Below are positions 1 to 7,202 of a stretch of DNA of 16,568 bases, one piece after another. Below the pieces are notes generated by a model. The model was not told where the DNA came from and did no database searches. It saw nothing but the letters and a program-made list of their open reading frames with translations. Made by a program: the position numbers and the translations under genes. The first letter of the stretch is position 1; each line of letters opens with the position of its first letter. The DNA is from CAYSPU01 sp964432995. GTDB lineage: Bacteria > Verrucomicrobiota > Verrucomicrobiia > Limisphaerales > JAHDYP01. The DNA is taken from positions 1-16,568 of the forward strand of contig CAYSPU010000124.1 of the NCBI GenBank assembly GCA_964432995.1, in the 5' to 3' direction.

Positions 1-1295
1 CCTACCAAACCGCCTTCCTTAAGGCCAATTACCCCGTCGAATTCCTCTCCGCCATGATGACCAACGACATGGCGGACACCGCCAAACTCGGCCTCTACAT
101 CGCCGAAGCCCGCACCCTCGGCATCGACGTCCTCCCTCCCGATCTCAACGAGTCGGGCGTCTACTTCGAACCCGCACCCGCAACCCCGACGACCGCGCCG
201 CAACCCGATTCCCCCCCGCCCGCCGCCTCCCGCCGCGGCGCCATCCGCTTCGGCCTCGCCGCCATCAAAGGCGTCGGCGAAATCGCGGTCCAAAGCGTCC
301 TCGCAGCCCGCCGGCAGGATGGCCCCTTTCTCTCCCTCTACGAGTTCTGTGAACGTGTCGACACCCGCGCCGTCAACCGGAAGGCGATCGAAGCCTTCAT
401 CCGATCCGGAGCCTGCGACGCCTTCGGCCAAAACCGGGCGACGCTCTTCACCCAGATCGATCGCGCCCTCAGCCGCGCCGCCAGTCTCGCGGCCGACCGC
501 CTCCGCGGTCAGGCCTCGCTCTTCGGCGGCTTCGGCGACGACGCCGTCCATCCCGTCGAGCCGGTGCTCGCGCTCGAAGAGTGGCCCGAGCATCAGCGAC
601 TGGCCCACGAGAAAGAGTTGCTGGGCTTTTACGTCACCGGCCATCCGCTCACCCCTCACCTGCCGCTCCTCGAGAAATACGCCCTCACCTCCCTCGGCGG
701 CCTCGCCCAACTGCCCAACCGCAGCCTCACCCGCACCGGCGGCCTCGTCGCCGCTGTCCAAAGCGGCTTTTCCAAGAAGAGCGGCAAACCCTACGCGCTC
801 GTCACCCTCGAAGACCTCGACGCCTCCGTCCAGGTGCTGTGCGTCAACGAGAACTACGAGAAACACCGCGCCTTGCTCGTGCCCGGCACCCCCTTGCTCG
901 TCATCGGCGAAGTCAACCAGGGCGAGGACCGACCCAAGATCTTCCCCCAGGACATCCTCCCCCTCGAAGACGCCCCCCGCCGCTTCACCAAGCAGATCCT
1001 CCTCCTCCTCCACGAGGAACGCATCACCGTCGACCACATCAACCACGTCCGCGAAATCACGGAGACCTTCCCGGGCCGATGCCCGCTCTTCCTCTGCTTC
1101 CACCGTCTTTCCGGCGAGTGGGTCGTGATCGAAACCCACGAGCGCTTCGCCGTCCAACCCGGCCTCGACCTCCAGCGCGCCATCGACGCCGCCTTCGGCG
1201 AGGGCACCTACTTCGCCAAAGCCGACCCGACCCTCCCCGAACGCCCCCCGCGCACCTTCGGCCCCCGCGGGCGACCGGCCGAAGCCGCACCTTGA
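1..1295 (+). CDS. dnaE: DNA polymerase III subunit alpha, C-terminal part (5' end outside window)
   Basis: This is the last ~430 residues of the replicative DNA polymerase alpha subunit, which copies the chromosome in complex with the sliding clamp. The frame is open from the first full codon at base 3 (YQTAFLKANYPVEFLSAMMT), a signature of the end of the polymerase fingers region, so the gene starts upstream. Counting from base 3, a helix-hairpin-helix stretch (IRFGLAAIKGVG) lies at ~81-92, a beta-clamp-binding motif QASLF at ~170-174, and an OB-fold (GGLVAAVQSGFSKKSGKPY onward) at ~244-319, followed by the usual C-terminal tail domain. The PHP and catalytic palm domains are not in the window. 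A Pro/Ala-rich linker at ~58-79 precedes the helix-hairpin-helix and looks lineage-specific. Codons strongly favour C in the third position. The stop is TGA at 1293-1295. Identification is firm; DnaE1-type is most likely. Confidence 0.96.
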   Translation, partial: YQTAFLKANYPVEFLSAMMTNDMADTAKLGLYIAEARTLGIDVLPPDLNESGVYFEPAPATPTTAPQPDSPPPAASRRGAIRFGLAAIKGVGEIAVQSVLAARRQDGPFLSLYEFCERVDTRAVNRKAIEAFIRSGACDAFGQNRATLFTQIDRALSRAASLAADRLRGQASLFGGFGDDAVHPVEPVLALEEWPEHQRLAHEKELLGFYVTGHPLTPHLPLLEKYALTSLGGLAQLPNRSLTRTGGLVAAVQSGFSKKSGKPYALVTLEDLDASVQVLCVNENYEKHRALLVPGTPLLVIGEVNQGEDRPKIFPQDILPLEDAPRRFTKQILLLLHEERITVDHINHVREITETFPGRCPLFLCFHRLSGEWVVIETHERFAVQPGLDLQRAIDAAFGEGTYFAKADPTLPERPPRTFGPRGRPAEAAP

Positions 1296-1328
1296 CGACC
1301 CAGGGGGGGATGCGGCCTGCGGCCTATG

Positions 1329-1373
1329 TCTCGGTTTCGCACCTCGGGTCGAGTGCTTCCGGCGAAACCGAGA
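1329..1373 (+). terminator. Long hairpin downstream of dnaE, possible terminator
   Basis: A perfect 12-bp stem pairs TCTCGGTTTCGC (1329-1340) with GCGAAACCGAGA (1362-1373). The 21-nt loop can itself form a small CTCG/CGAG stem. It begins 34 bases after the dnaE stop. No T-run follows, so it is not a classic intrinsic terminator; it may be a 3' mRNA-protecting structure or part of the repeat cluster next to it. Confidence 0.5.
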
Positions 1374-1377
1374 GCTG

Positions 1378-1459
1378 GGTGGGGCGCGACCTCCGGGCGC
1401 GCCGGAAACATGTGCTTCGTCGACTACTCCTTCGGCGCCCTCGGAGAGGTCGCCCTACC
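1378..1459 (-). repeat. Family A double-hairpin intergenic element, copy 1
   Basis: Read on the minus strand, this ~82-bp element starts GGTAGGGCGACCTC and ends GCGCCCCACC. It aligns along its length with the element at 11879-11962, sharing the CTCTCCGAGGGCGCC left hairpin, a GGAGTA segment and the GTTTCCGGCGCGC segment. Ends are inverted (GGTAGGGCG against CGCCCCACC) and each end carries a GC-rich hairpin. It is non-coding and too short to encode a transposase. Confidence 0.75.
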
Positions 1460-1479
1460 GCATGTTCAAGGTGCGTGCG

Positions 1480-1535
1480 TTGCGGCGCGACTCCGAGCAG
1501 AACCCGCGAGCAAACCCCGAGGCGCGCCGCAGGAG
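1480..1535 (-). repeat. Partial repeat related to the internal unit of family A copy 3
   Basis: On the minus strand this stretch contains TGCTCGCGGGTTCTGCTCGG running into AGTCGCGCC. It closely matches the duplicated unit and right end of the element at 16434-16564 (TGCTCGCGAGTCCTCCTCGG, then AGTCGCGCC). I read it as a decayed second element lying next to copy 1. Confidence 0.5.
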
Positions 1536-1625
1536 AGATAGAAGGAACCAGCTTCCCCGCTCCAGTCGCGCGACTTGGCTCGGACATGAGCGTCAACTCG
1601 GGACCTGCCACAGGTCTTGCGCTGT

Positions 1626-1647
1626 ACAGAATAGCAGGTTATTCTGT
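1626..1647. promoter_or_regulatory. Perfect 22-bp inverted repeat just upstream of the AAA ATPase start
   Basis: ACAGAATA (1626-1633) and TATTCTGT (1640-1647) are perfect 8-bp inverted arms around a 6-nt spacer, ending 5 bases before the ATG. It is AT-rich in a GC-rich neighbourhood, as expected of an operator or promoter. TATTCT at 1640-1645 could serve as a -10 box, with a weak TTGCGC -35 at 1617-1622 spaced by 17 bp. That would put the transcript start close to the ATG. There is no clear ribosome-binding site, which fits leaderless translation. The regulator is unknown. Confidence 0.5.
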
Positions 1648-1652
1648 TCATC

Positions 1653-2825
1653 ATGTATGCCAGAAGAGAAGCCGAGAGATTGCTCAGCCGGATCTTGGCC
1701 GGTGACAAGGTCGGCGTAATCCTGGGCGCACGCCAAGTGGGCAAGACGACCTTGGCCGAGCACGTCCTGGCAAACCAAGGTGCCGTCTTCCTTAACTTCG
1801 ATGTGGAGGTGGACAAGGCGCGCTTTCGAGCCGCCGCCGTGTTGGCGCCCGAGGAGGCCCTGCGTTCACTCGGCAATCCGCCGGTGCTGGTGATGGACGA
1901 GGCACAGCGGCTGCCGGAGGTGTCGCGGATTGTCAAAGGGTGGTACGACGCGCGGCTCTCCACGAAATTCCTCCTGCTCGGCTCCTCGTCGCTGGACCTG
2001 CTTGACCAAGCGGCTGAGAGCCTCACGGGTCGGAATCGGAAACTGGCGCTGCCGCCGTTGTTGTTCTCGGAGACCTTAGAAACCCAAGTGTGGGCCAGAA
2101 CGGAGGCCGGCCCTGATCACTTGTGTCGACACTTCGCGCCCCAACTGCGCGCCTTCCTGATGCAGCGACTGAGCTACGGCAGCTACCCGGAAATCCTGCT
2201 GAGCGATCGTCCGGCGCAGTTGCTGCGCGAACTCAGTTCGGACTACCTATGGAAGGACGTGCTCCAGACTGGTCTGGTGAAGACTCCCGATTTGATCCGA
2301 CGACTGCTCCTGCTTCTGGCCCATCAGGCTGGCTCGGAGGTCTCGGTCAACGAGCTTGCGACGCAGTTGCAGATGGCCCGGCCAACGGTGGATCGCTACC
2401 TGGATCTCCTGCAACAGACCTTCGTCATCTTCCGGCTCCCCTCGTTCAGCACCAATCCGCGCAAGGAGATCAACAAGAGTCAGAAAGTGTACTTCTGGGA
2501 CACCGGCGTCCGCAACGCCCTGCTCAACGCCCATTCGACCGACGAGTTCCGACCCGATATCGGCGCGCTCTGGGAGAACTGGGTGATCGCCGAAGTCGCC
2601 AAACGCAACGCCCTGCTCGGCTCGCCAGCCGCACTGTTCTTCTGGCGCACGCGGGCACAGTCGGAGGTCGACTTGGTGGTGAAACAGGCCAGCGGGCTGC
2701 GCGCCTTCGAAATCAAATGGTCCTCCCGCCGGAGTCCGGGTCGTGCTTTCCGCGAGGCCTACGGCGTCGAGGTCGAACCGATTCATGCGGACAATCCTTT
2801 TGCGGCCAACCTCATCACAGAATGA
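1653..2825 (+). CDS. AAA+ ATPase with DUF4143-type C-terminal domain
   Basis: A 390-residue protein of the AAA_14/DUF4143 family, cytosolic proteins of largely unknown role, often scattered between strains and sometimes linked to mobile DNA. Visible features are Walker A GARQVGKTT (25-33), Walker B VLVMDEAQ (78-85), and a sensor-like LLLGSSS (107-113). A winged-helix-like segment follows at ~285-315. Near the C-terminus SEVDLVV and AFEIKW give an E338-x-D340 ... E353-x-K355 pattern like a PD-(D/E)XK nuclease core; whether it cuts DNA is not known. Length is normal for the family. The ATG at 1653 fits the usual short lead before Walker A, and an in-frame stop lies 19 bases upstream. Codon choice is less C-ending than in dnaE, which hints at horizontal origin. 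Confidence 0.9.
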   Translation: MYARREAERLLSRILAGDKVGVILGARQVGKTTLAEHVLANQGAVFLNFDVEVDKARFRAAAVLAPEEALRSLGNPPVLVMDEAQRLPEVSRIVKGWYDARLSTKFLLLGSSSLDLLDQAAESLTGRNRKLALPPLLFSETLETQVWARTEAGPDHLCRHFAPQLRAFLMQRLSYGSYPEILLSDRPAQLLRELSSDYLWKDVLQTGLVKTPDLIRRLLLLLAHQAGSEVSVNELATQLQMARPTVDRYLDLLQQTFVIFRLPSFSTNPRKEINKSQKVYFWDTGVRNALLNAHSTDEFRPDIGALWENWVIAEVAKRNALLGSPAALFFWRTRAQSEVDLVVKQASGLRAFEIKWSSRRSPGRAFREAYGVEVEPIHADNPFAANLITE

Positions 2826-2874
2826 CACCGAACCTCCCACGCCCTCGGCCCAAGCCGCGCTCCCAAGGCAGCTC

Positions 2875-2893
2875 ATAAGGGTCAGGTCTTGAG
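2875..2893 (+). other. Motif resembling boundaries of REP-associated (Y1/RAYT) transposase genes
   Basis: ATAAGGGTCAGGTCTTGAG lies in the short gap after the ATPase gene. From memory, GGGTCAGGTCTTG-type strings recur next to IS200/RAYT-like transposase genes in many environmental bacteria. No transposase frame is present here, so this would be a scar. The identification rests on recall only. Nearby, GCGTGCGTCCCAACCTC at about 2920-2936 resembles a decayed family B element end. Confidence 0.25.
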
Positions 2894-2969
2894 AAGTTGG
2901 ATTTGGTTTGGTGCGCCTCGCGTGCGTCCCAACCTCCGGGGCAGGGCGCGTGTCGCACGATGCGCCCCC

Positions 2970-3005
2970 TGAACACGTGTTCACCTGGGCGGGAGTTCAC
3001 CCGCC
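2970..3005 (-). terminator. 14-bp palindrome and GC hairpin between convergent genes
   Basis: TGAACACGTGTTCA (2970-2983) is a perfect palindrome. Next to it GGCGGG (2988-2993) pairs with CCCGCC (3000-3005) over a 6-nt loop, only 3 bases beyond the stop of the minus-strand peptidase gene. The hairpin is well placed to end or protect that transcript but lacks a T-run. The palindrome could instead be a protein-binding site. Confidence 0.4.
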
Positions 3006-3008
3006 GGC

Positions 3009-5144
3009 TCAGCGCTCCAGCCCAAGTTCGTGTCGGAGGAAGGTGTACGACAAGGCCCACATGAAGGCCCGCTGGGCGTTGTTGGCGGCGCCGCCGTGAC
3101 CGCCCTCGATGTTCTCGTAATACAACACGTCGTGCCCCTGGGCTTTCATCTTGGCCACCATCTTGCGGGCGTGACCCGGGTGCACGCGGTCATCGCGGGT
3201 GGACGTGGTGAACAAGATGCGCGGGTACTTCTGGTTCTTGCGCACCAGTTGATACGGCGAGTAACGCTGCAAGAAGTCCCATTCCTCCGGCAGATCCGGG
3301 TTTCCGTATTCGCCCATCCAACTGGCCCCTGCCAGGAGCTGGTTGTAGCGGCGCATGTCCAGCAGCGGCACGGCGCAGACAATCGCGCCAAACAGATCCG
3401 GGCGCTGCACCAGCATGTTGCCCATCAACAAGCCGCCGTTCGATCCCCCCACAATCCCCAGCCGCCGCGGCTCCGTCACCCCGCGCCGCACCAGGTCCTC
3501 CGCCACCGCAATGAAATCGTCGTAGGCCCGCTGCCGATTCGCCTTCAACGCCGCCTGATGCCACCGCGGACCGAACTCGCCACCGCCGCGGATGTTGGCC
3601 AGCGCGTAGACGCCCCCGGCCTCCATCCAGGCCGCGCCGGCGGTCGGGTCGTAGTCCGAGAGCATCGAGATCTCGAAACCGCCGTACCCCTCGAGCAACG
3701 TCGGATGCCGCCGGTTCGACGCCAAGCCCTGCCGGCTGACCTGGAAATAGGGAACCCGCGTGCCATCCCGCGACACCGCCTCGAACTGCTCGATCCGCAG
3801 GCCTTCCGTGCGAAAGAATGACGGCAAGCTCTTCAGCTTCTCCGGAGCGCCCTTCTCGATCTCCCCGTGGTACAGACTCGAGGGCGTCAGGAAGTCCGTC
3901 ACTGTCAGCCAGTACTCCTCGCTGTGCTCGGGATCCATCCCCCAGGCCGAGACGGTGCCAAAGGCTGGCGCCTCGAAGGGTTGTCGATCCCAGCCGCCCT
4001 CTCGCGGCGTCAGCAGATACAGCCGGTTCCGCACGTTCTCCAGTTCATTGACGATCAGCCGCTGCCGCGTGCCGCTCACGCCCGCCAGCGACTTCCGGTC
4101 CGTCGGCGCGAAGAGAACCGACAGGTTGCGCTCCCCACGGAGATACGACGTCATAGGCGCCGCCAACAGCGCCCCCGCCGGGTAACTCTTCCCACCCACA
4201 GTCCAATCCGAGCGCAACGTCAGCAGGATCTGGTCGGCAAACGTCCCCACCTCGGCGTCGTCCGGCTTCTCGATCTTCTCCCACTGGTCGCCGCGGCGCA
4301 AAAACGCCTCATTCGAGAAGAACGTGATCTCCCGCCGCAGGAACTCATAGGTGAAGCCGCGGTCATGAACCACGAAAGCCCCGACACTCACGTCGCTCTC
4401 CCGACCCTCGCCAACCAGACGCGCTTGTTCGAGGGGCGTGCCGCGACGCCACTCCTTGACCACCCGCGGATATCCCGAGCTGGTCAACGATCCCGGCCCG
4501 AAATCCGTTCCCACATACAATGTGTCCCGATCCCGCCAACCGACGTTGCTCTTGGCTTCGGGCAAGGAGAAGCCGTTCGTCACAAACGCCCGCGTCGTGA
4601 GATCGAATTCCCGAACGACATTGGCGTCCGCCCCGCCGCGCGAGAGGGAGACCAGGCACCGATCGTAGTTCGGGTGCAAGGCGTCGTAGCCGTGCCAGAC
4701 CCAGTTCTCGTTCTCCGCCTTGGCCAGAAGGTCCAGGTCGAGCACCGTCTCCCATTGGGGCTTGGTCTTCCGGTATTCTGCGAAGCTTGTGCGCCGCAAG
4801 ATGCCGCGCACGTGCTGGTCGTCGCGCCAGAAATTGTACAGATACGGCCCGAGCCGCGTCGCATACGGGATTCGCTCCTTCGAGTCGTACTGGGCGAGCA
4901 ACCGCTGGCGCAGGGGCTCGAAACTGGGGCGGTTCGTCAACTCCCTGGTGCTCTCGAGATTCTGTTCTCGCGCCCACGCCAGGGCCTTCTCGTCGGTAAC
5001 CTCCTCGAGCCACAGATATGGATCCTCGGCGGAGCGGCTCGCGGCAGCGTCCGCCGGCGCGCTGGACCGCGACGCGCAGCCGACTGCCAGCACGCCGAGC
5101 GCCAGCACCGCGAGCAAGTTGCGCCAAGAGCGCCAGTGGGCCAA
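3009..5144 (-). CDS. Prolyl oligopeptidase family (S9) serine peptidase, predicted lipoprotein
   Basis: Cleaves short peptides, typically after proline, and here probably acts anchored in the cell envelope. With the start chosen, the protein is 711 residues, a normal S9A length. A signal peptide runs into the lipobox LAVGC. The propeller domain begins at DPYLWLEEVTDEKALAWARE, and the C-terminal hydrolase domain carries Ser568 in GGSNGG, Asp651/652 in TRDDRVHP and His683 in EGGHGG, so the catalytic triad looks complete. The start is uncertain. The first in-frame start giving a clean signal peptide is TTG at 5144. A better-looking ATG at 5179, right at the edge of a repeat element, is one base out of frame. 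An ATG at 5444 is in frame but would translate the repeat as low-complexity sequence. A one-base deletion near the 5' end is therefore possible. Confidence 0.9.
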   Translation of the reverse strand: MAHWRSWRNLLAVLALGVLAVGCASRSSAPADAAASRSAEDPYLWLEEVTDEKALAWAREQNLESTRELTNRPSFEPLRQRLLAQYDSKERIPYATRLGPYLYNFWRDDQHVRGILRRTSFAEYRKTKPQWETVLDLDLLAKAENENWVWHGYDALHPNYDRCLVSLSRGGADANVVREFDLTTRAFVTNGFSLPEAKSNVGWRDRDTLYVGTDFGPGSLTSSGYPRVVKEWRRGTPLEQARLVGEGRESDVSVGAFVVHDRGFTYEFLRREITFFSNEAFLRRGDQWEKIEKPDDAEVGTFADQILLTLRSDWTVGGKSYPAGALLAAPMTSYLRGERNLSVLFAPTDRKSLAGVSGTRQRLIVNELENVRNRLYLLTPREGGWDRQPFEAPAFGTVSAWGMDPEHSEEYWLTVTDFLTPSSLYHGEIEKGAPEKLKSLPSFFRTEGLRIEQFEAVSRDGTRVPYFQVSRQGLASNRRHPTLLEGYGGFEISMLSDYDPTAGAAWMEAGGVYALANIRGGGEFGPRWHQAALKANRQRAYDDFIAVAEDLVRRGVTEPRRLGIVGGSNGGLLMGNMLVQRPDLFGAIVCAVPLLDMRRYNQLLAGASWMGEYGNPDLPEEWDFLQRYSPYQLVRKNQKYPRILFTTSTRDDRVHPGHARKMVAKMKAQGHDVLYYENIEGGHGGAANNAQRAFMWALSYTFLRHELGLER

Positions 5145-5179
5145 GCCGAGGGATACGCCTTGAGGCTCTGGACTCGCAT

Positions 5180-5267
5180 GAGGTAGGAACGCCCGGCTCG
5201 GGCGTCCGGGCGGCCGGCTCCCGGCAACCAGATGTGACGGACGCGCGGGGCCGCGCGTCCCTGCCTC
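5180..5267 (-). repeat. Family B double-hairpin intergenic element, copy 1
   Basis: An ~88-bp element with inverted ends GAGGTAGGAACGC and GCGTCCCTGCCTC. It contains two hairpins, ACGCCCG/CGGGCGT and ACGCGCGG/CCGCGCGT. It matches the reverse complement of 12030-12117, most clearly over GACGGACGCGCGGGGCCG and at both ends. On the minus strand it ends directly in CCTACCTC followed by ATG (5179-5177), so it abuts the start region of the peptidase gene. Confidence 0.75.
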
Positions 5268-5330
5268 TGGTCCGTGGTTCGACAAACGTGCAGAGATCCA
5301 ACGGGCTGAGTGAGACTGCGGGCCGCAAAC

Positions 5331-5355
5331 CGAGCTTCGAGCTTCGAGCTCCGAG
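5331..5355. repeat. Short 7-bp tandem repeat
   Basis: About three and a half copies of CGAGCTT (the third copy is CGAGCTC) lie in the peptidase upstream region. They have no obvious role and may be a slippage product. Confidence 0.5.
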
Positions 5356-5489
5356 TTCCGAACGACAAAGGAGTGCCGAATCATCCGCCGGAGGCTACGC
5401 ACCTGCCGCCGGGAAGCAAGTGAGGAGCGCGGCGACTGCATCAACCCGCCGAACTTGAAACCGCGCCCCCCCGCCGCATGCTGGACTGG

Positions 5490-7019
5490 TTACGGTTTCC
5501 GGTAGATAACCGCCCCCTGAATCGACACCTGCCGCCCCTTCGACCGCGTCACGAACCGCACCGTGTGTTCGCCCGGCTTCAGGCCATACACATTCCACAA
5601 CACATTGTCGTGCGTGTTCTCGACGATGTAGGCGTCGGCCATCCCCACCTTCTTGCCGTCCAGGTAGACCTCGGCCCGGCCGCCTTGCTGGGTGAGGGCG
5701 CCGGTGACGGCCACAGCCACGCCGTTGAACTTCAGCGTCGCCTCGTTCCCCGCCGACTGGCTCACCTTCGCACCCTTGTCGTCCACCCAGTTCCCTTTCC
5801 AGCTCCACGAGGCGTCGGCGGTGTCGATGCGCCGGTCCGGGATCCCCGGGCTCCACTGCTCAAGTCTCGGCGCTTTCGGGGCGCGGTAGGGGATGACCAC
5901 CTGGGTATCCGTGACCTTGCCGCCGGCCCCGCGGATCACCTCCAGCGCCCGCGTTTCCGTCGACTTCACGATGTCGTTGAACGAGTAATCCGTGTAAGAG
6001 AACTTCTTGTCCGCCAGCCCCGGGATCCCGGCCCTGAACTTCTCCGGAATGCGGTCGTAGCCGAGCACCACGCCCAACACCCCCGCCGCGCTCGACGGGT
6101 TGCAGTCCGAGTCCTGGCCGCAGCGGGTCGAGATCTCCATGGTCTTCTCAAAGTCGCCGTTGCCGAACAGGAGCCCGAAGGCGATGTAGGCGCCGTTGAG
6201 CTTGGCGTCGATGTTGAACGGCGCCAGCGCGCCGTCGGGGCAGGCGTCGTTCTTGTCCCATTTGTCCTGGACCAACTGCCAGACCCGGCGCCAGTCGTTC
6301 GGGTATTGTTGGTGCCAGGCCAGCAGATCCCGAATCAACCGGCCGTACTCGCTCTGGGCCGGGATGCAGGCCAGCCCCGCCTCGGTCACCTTCCGCGGGT
6401 CGGTCTCGAAATACGCGGCGGAGTACATCCCGCAGACGAACATGCCGCCATACAAACCGTCGCCGTAGTTCATGACGCGGCCGACGCGGTCGCAATACCG
6501 GATGACCTCGCGCGGCATTCCCGGGCACATGATGCCGATGAAATCGGCTTCGATTTGGAAGTCGATGTCGTTCGCGTGGAAATTGTATTTCGGGTGACCG
6601 GAGTCTGGGGCTTGGATGCCCTGGCCGAGGACGCGGCGGGCGCCGGCGTTCGCGTGCCAGAGGTGATACTTCGAGTTCTTGAACGCCTCGCCGTATTGTG
6701 CGCAGGTCGCGTCCAGCCCAAGGTCGTCCATCACCTTCGCGAACGTCATCTCCACATAGAGATCGTCCTGTTGGAGGGTGTTCTGGAGCATCTCATCGGA
6801 CCACTTGAGGTCCCACTCGCCGATCTTGCCATTGGACTGGAACTCGGTCGGCGCGCCATAGGAGACGCCGATCATCTGTCCGGCCCAGCCGCCGCGGATC
6901 TTGTCCACCAACGCCGCGCGTGGGAGGACCTGGACTTTGGGGGCCCCCCAGGCTGTCGGCAAACCGGGTGTCCCAACAGCGCACAGGAGGATCGTCAGAG
7001 GGAGAACATTCGCATGCAT
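5490..7019 (-). CDS. Secreted ADP-ribosylglycohydrolase-family protein with C-terminal beta-sandwich-like domain
   Basis: A 509-residue protein with the all-helical DraG/ARH fold. Family members remove ADP-ribose from proteins or act on related N-glycosidic substrates, using bound metal ions. A signal peptide (MHANVLPLTILLCAVG, cleavage after about Ala26, WGA) indicates export, which is unusual for classical DraG. The fold signature starts at GGWAGQMIG (43-51). The first acidic metal site is QQDDLYVEM (Asp85-Asp86) and the second is GQDSDCNPSSAAG (301-313, Asp303/Asp305). Residues ~403-509 form a separate, probably beta-sandwich module with YLDGKKVGMADAYI and GLKPGEHTVRF strands, like sugar-binding modules on secreted glycosidases. 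The chosen ATG is preceded by GAAAGACGG; an in-frame ATG at 7160 would add 47 residues without a signal. The substrate cannot be read from sequence and could be a nucleoside or glycan rather than ADP-ribosyl protein. Confidence 0.85.
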   Translation of the reverse strand: MHANVLPLTILLCAVGTPGLPTAWGAPKVQVLPRAALVDKIRGGWAGQMIGVSYGAPTEFQSNGKIGEWDLKWSDEMLQNTLQQDDLYVEMTFAKVMDDLGLDATCAQYGEAFKNSKYHLWHANAGARRVLGQGIQAPDSGHPKYNFHANDIDFQIEADFIGIMCPGMPREVIRYCDRVGRVMNYGDGLYGGMFVCGMYSAAYFETDPRKVTEAGLACIPAQSEYGRLIRDLLAWHQQYPNDWRRVWQLVQDKWDKNDACPDGALAPFNIDAKLNGAYIAFGLLFGNGDFEKTMEISTRCGQDSDCNPSSAAGVLGVVLGYDRIPEKFRAGIPGLADKKFSYTDYSFNDIVKSTETRALEVIRGAGGKVTDTQVVIPYRAPKAPRLEQWSPGIPDRRIDTADASWSWKGNWVDDKGAKVSQSAGNEATLKFNGVAVAVTGALTQQGGRAEVYLDGKKVGMADAYIVENTHDNVLWNVYGLKPGEHTVRFVTRSKGRQVSIQGAVIYRKP

Positions 7020-7152
7020 AGCCGTCTTTCGGTAACCGGGCTGCATCCTACGTGGTCCGTCGGTCCCTCGCCACAAAAACCGCGCGCCACAAAGGCCGCG
7101 CACCGAAACCGCCCGCTCCAGGCCGGATCCGTCACCTCTGGCCCTGTTTCCT

Positions 7153-7194
7153 GCCTGCAAAACTTTGTTGCACCTGCAACAAAGTTTTGCAGGC
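7153..7194. terminator. Perfect 19-bp stem hairpin between two minus-strand genes
   Basis: GCCTGCAAAACTTTGTTGC (7153-7171) pairs perfectly with 7176-7194 across the 4-nt loop ACCT. It lies 8 bases beyond the stop of the minus-strand membrane-protein gene and about 130 bases upstream of the ADP-ribosylglycohydrolase-like gene. That position fits a terminator for the former or an attenuator for the latter. There is no T-run in either direction. Its AT-rich core stands out from the surrounding GC-rich DNA. Confidence 0.55.
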
Positions 7195-7202
7195 GCCCGG
7201 CA

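Larger units (their letters stand above)
1296..1652. other. Non-coding gap between dnaE and the AAA ATPase, filled with hairpin and repeat sequence
   Basis: I find no convincing gene in these 357 bases. Short open frames exist on both strands but translate to Arg/Pro-rich low-complexity sequence. The gap holds, in order, a long hairpin after dnaE, one family A double-hairpin element, a remnant related to the internal unit of the third family A copy, and the inverted repeat before the ATPase start. Confidence 0.7.
5145..5489. other. Non-coding gap between ADP-ribosylglycohydrolase-like and peptidase genes
   Basis: These 345 bases hold the probable promoter region of the minus-strand peptidase gene, a family B element adjacent to its start, and a short 7-bp tandem repeat. 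Frames across it give Arg/Ser-rich translations without homology signals I recognise. Confidence 0.6.

Noticed and set aside
3867..5186. 439-codon plus-strand open frame
   Set aside because: Antisense to the peptidase gene, which has a complete catalytic triad; no recognisable domain in the shadow frame.
5145..5444. N-terminal extension of the peptidase to the ATG at 5444
   Set aside because: The added 100 residues translate the family B repeat and place the lipoprotein signal deep inside the protein.
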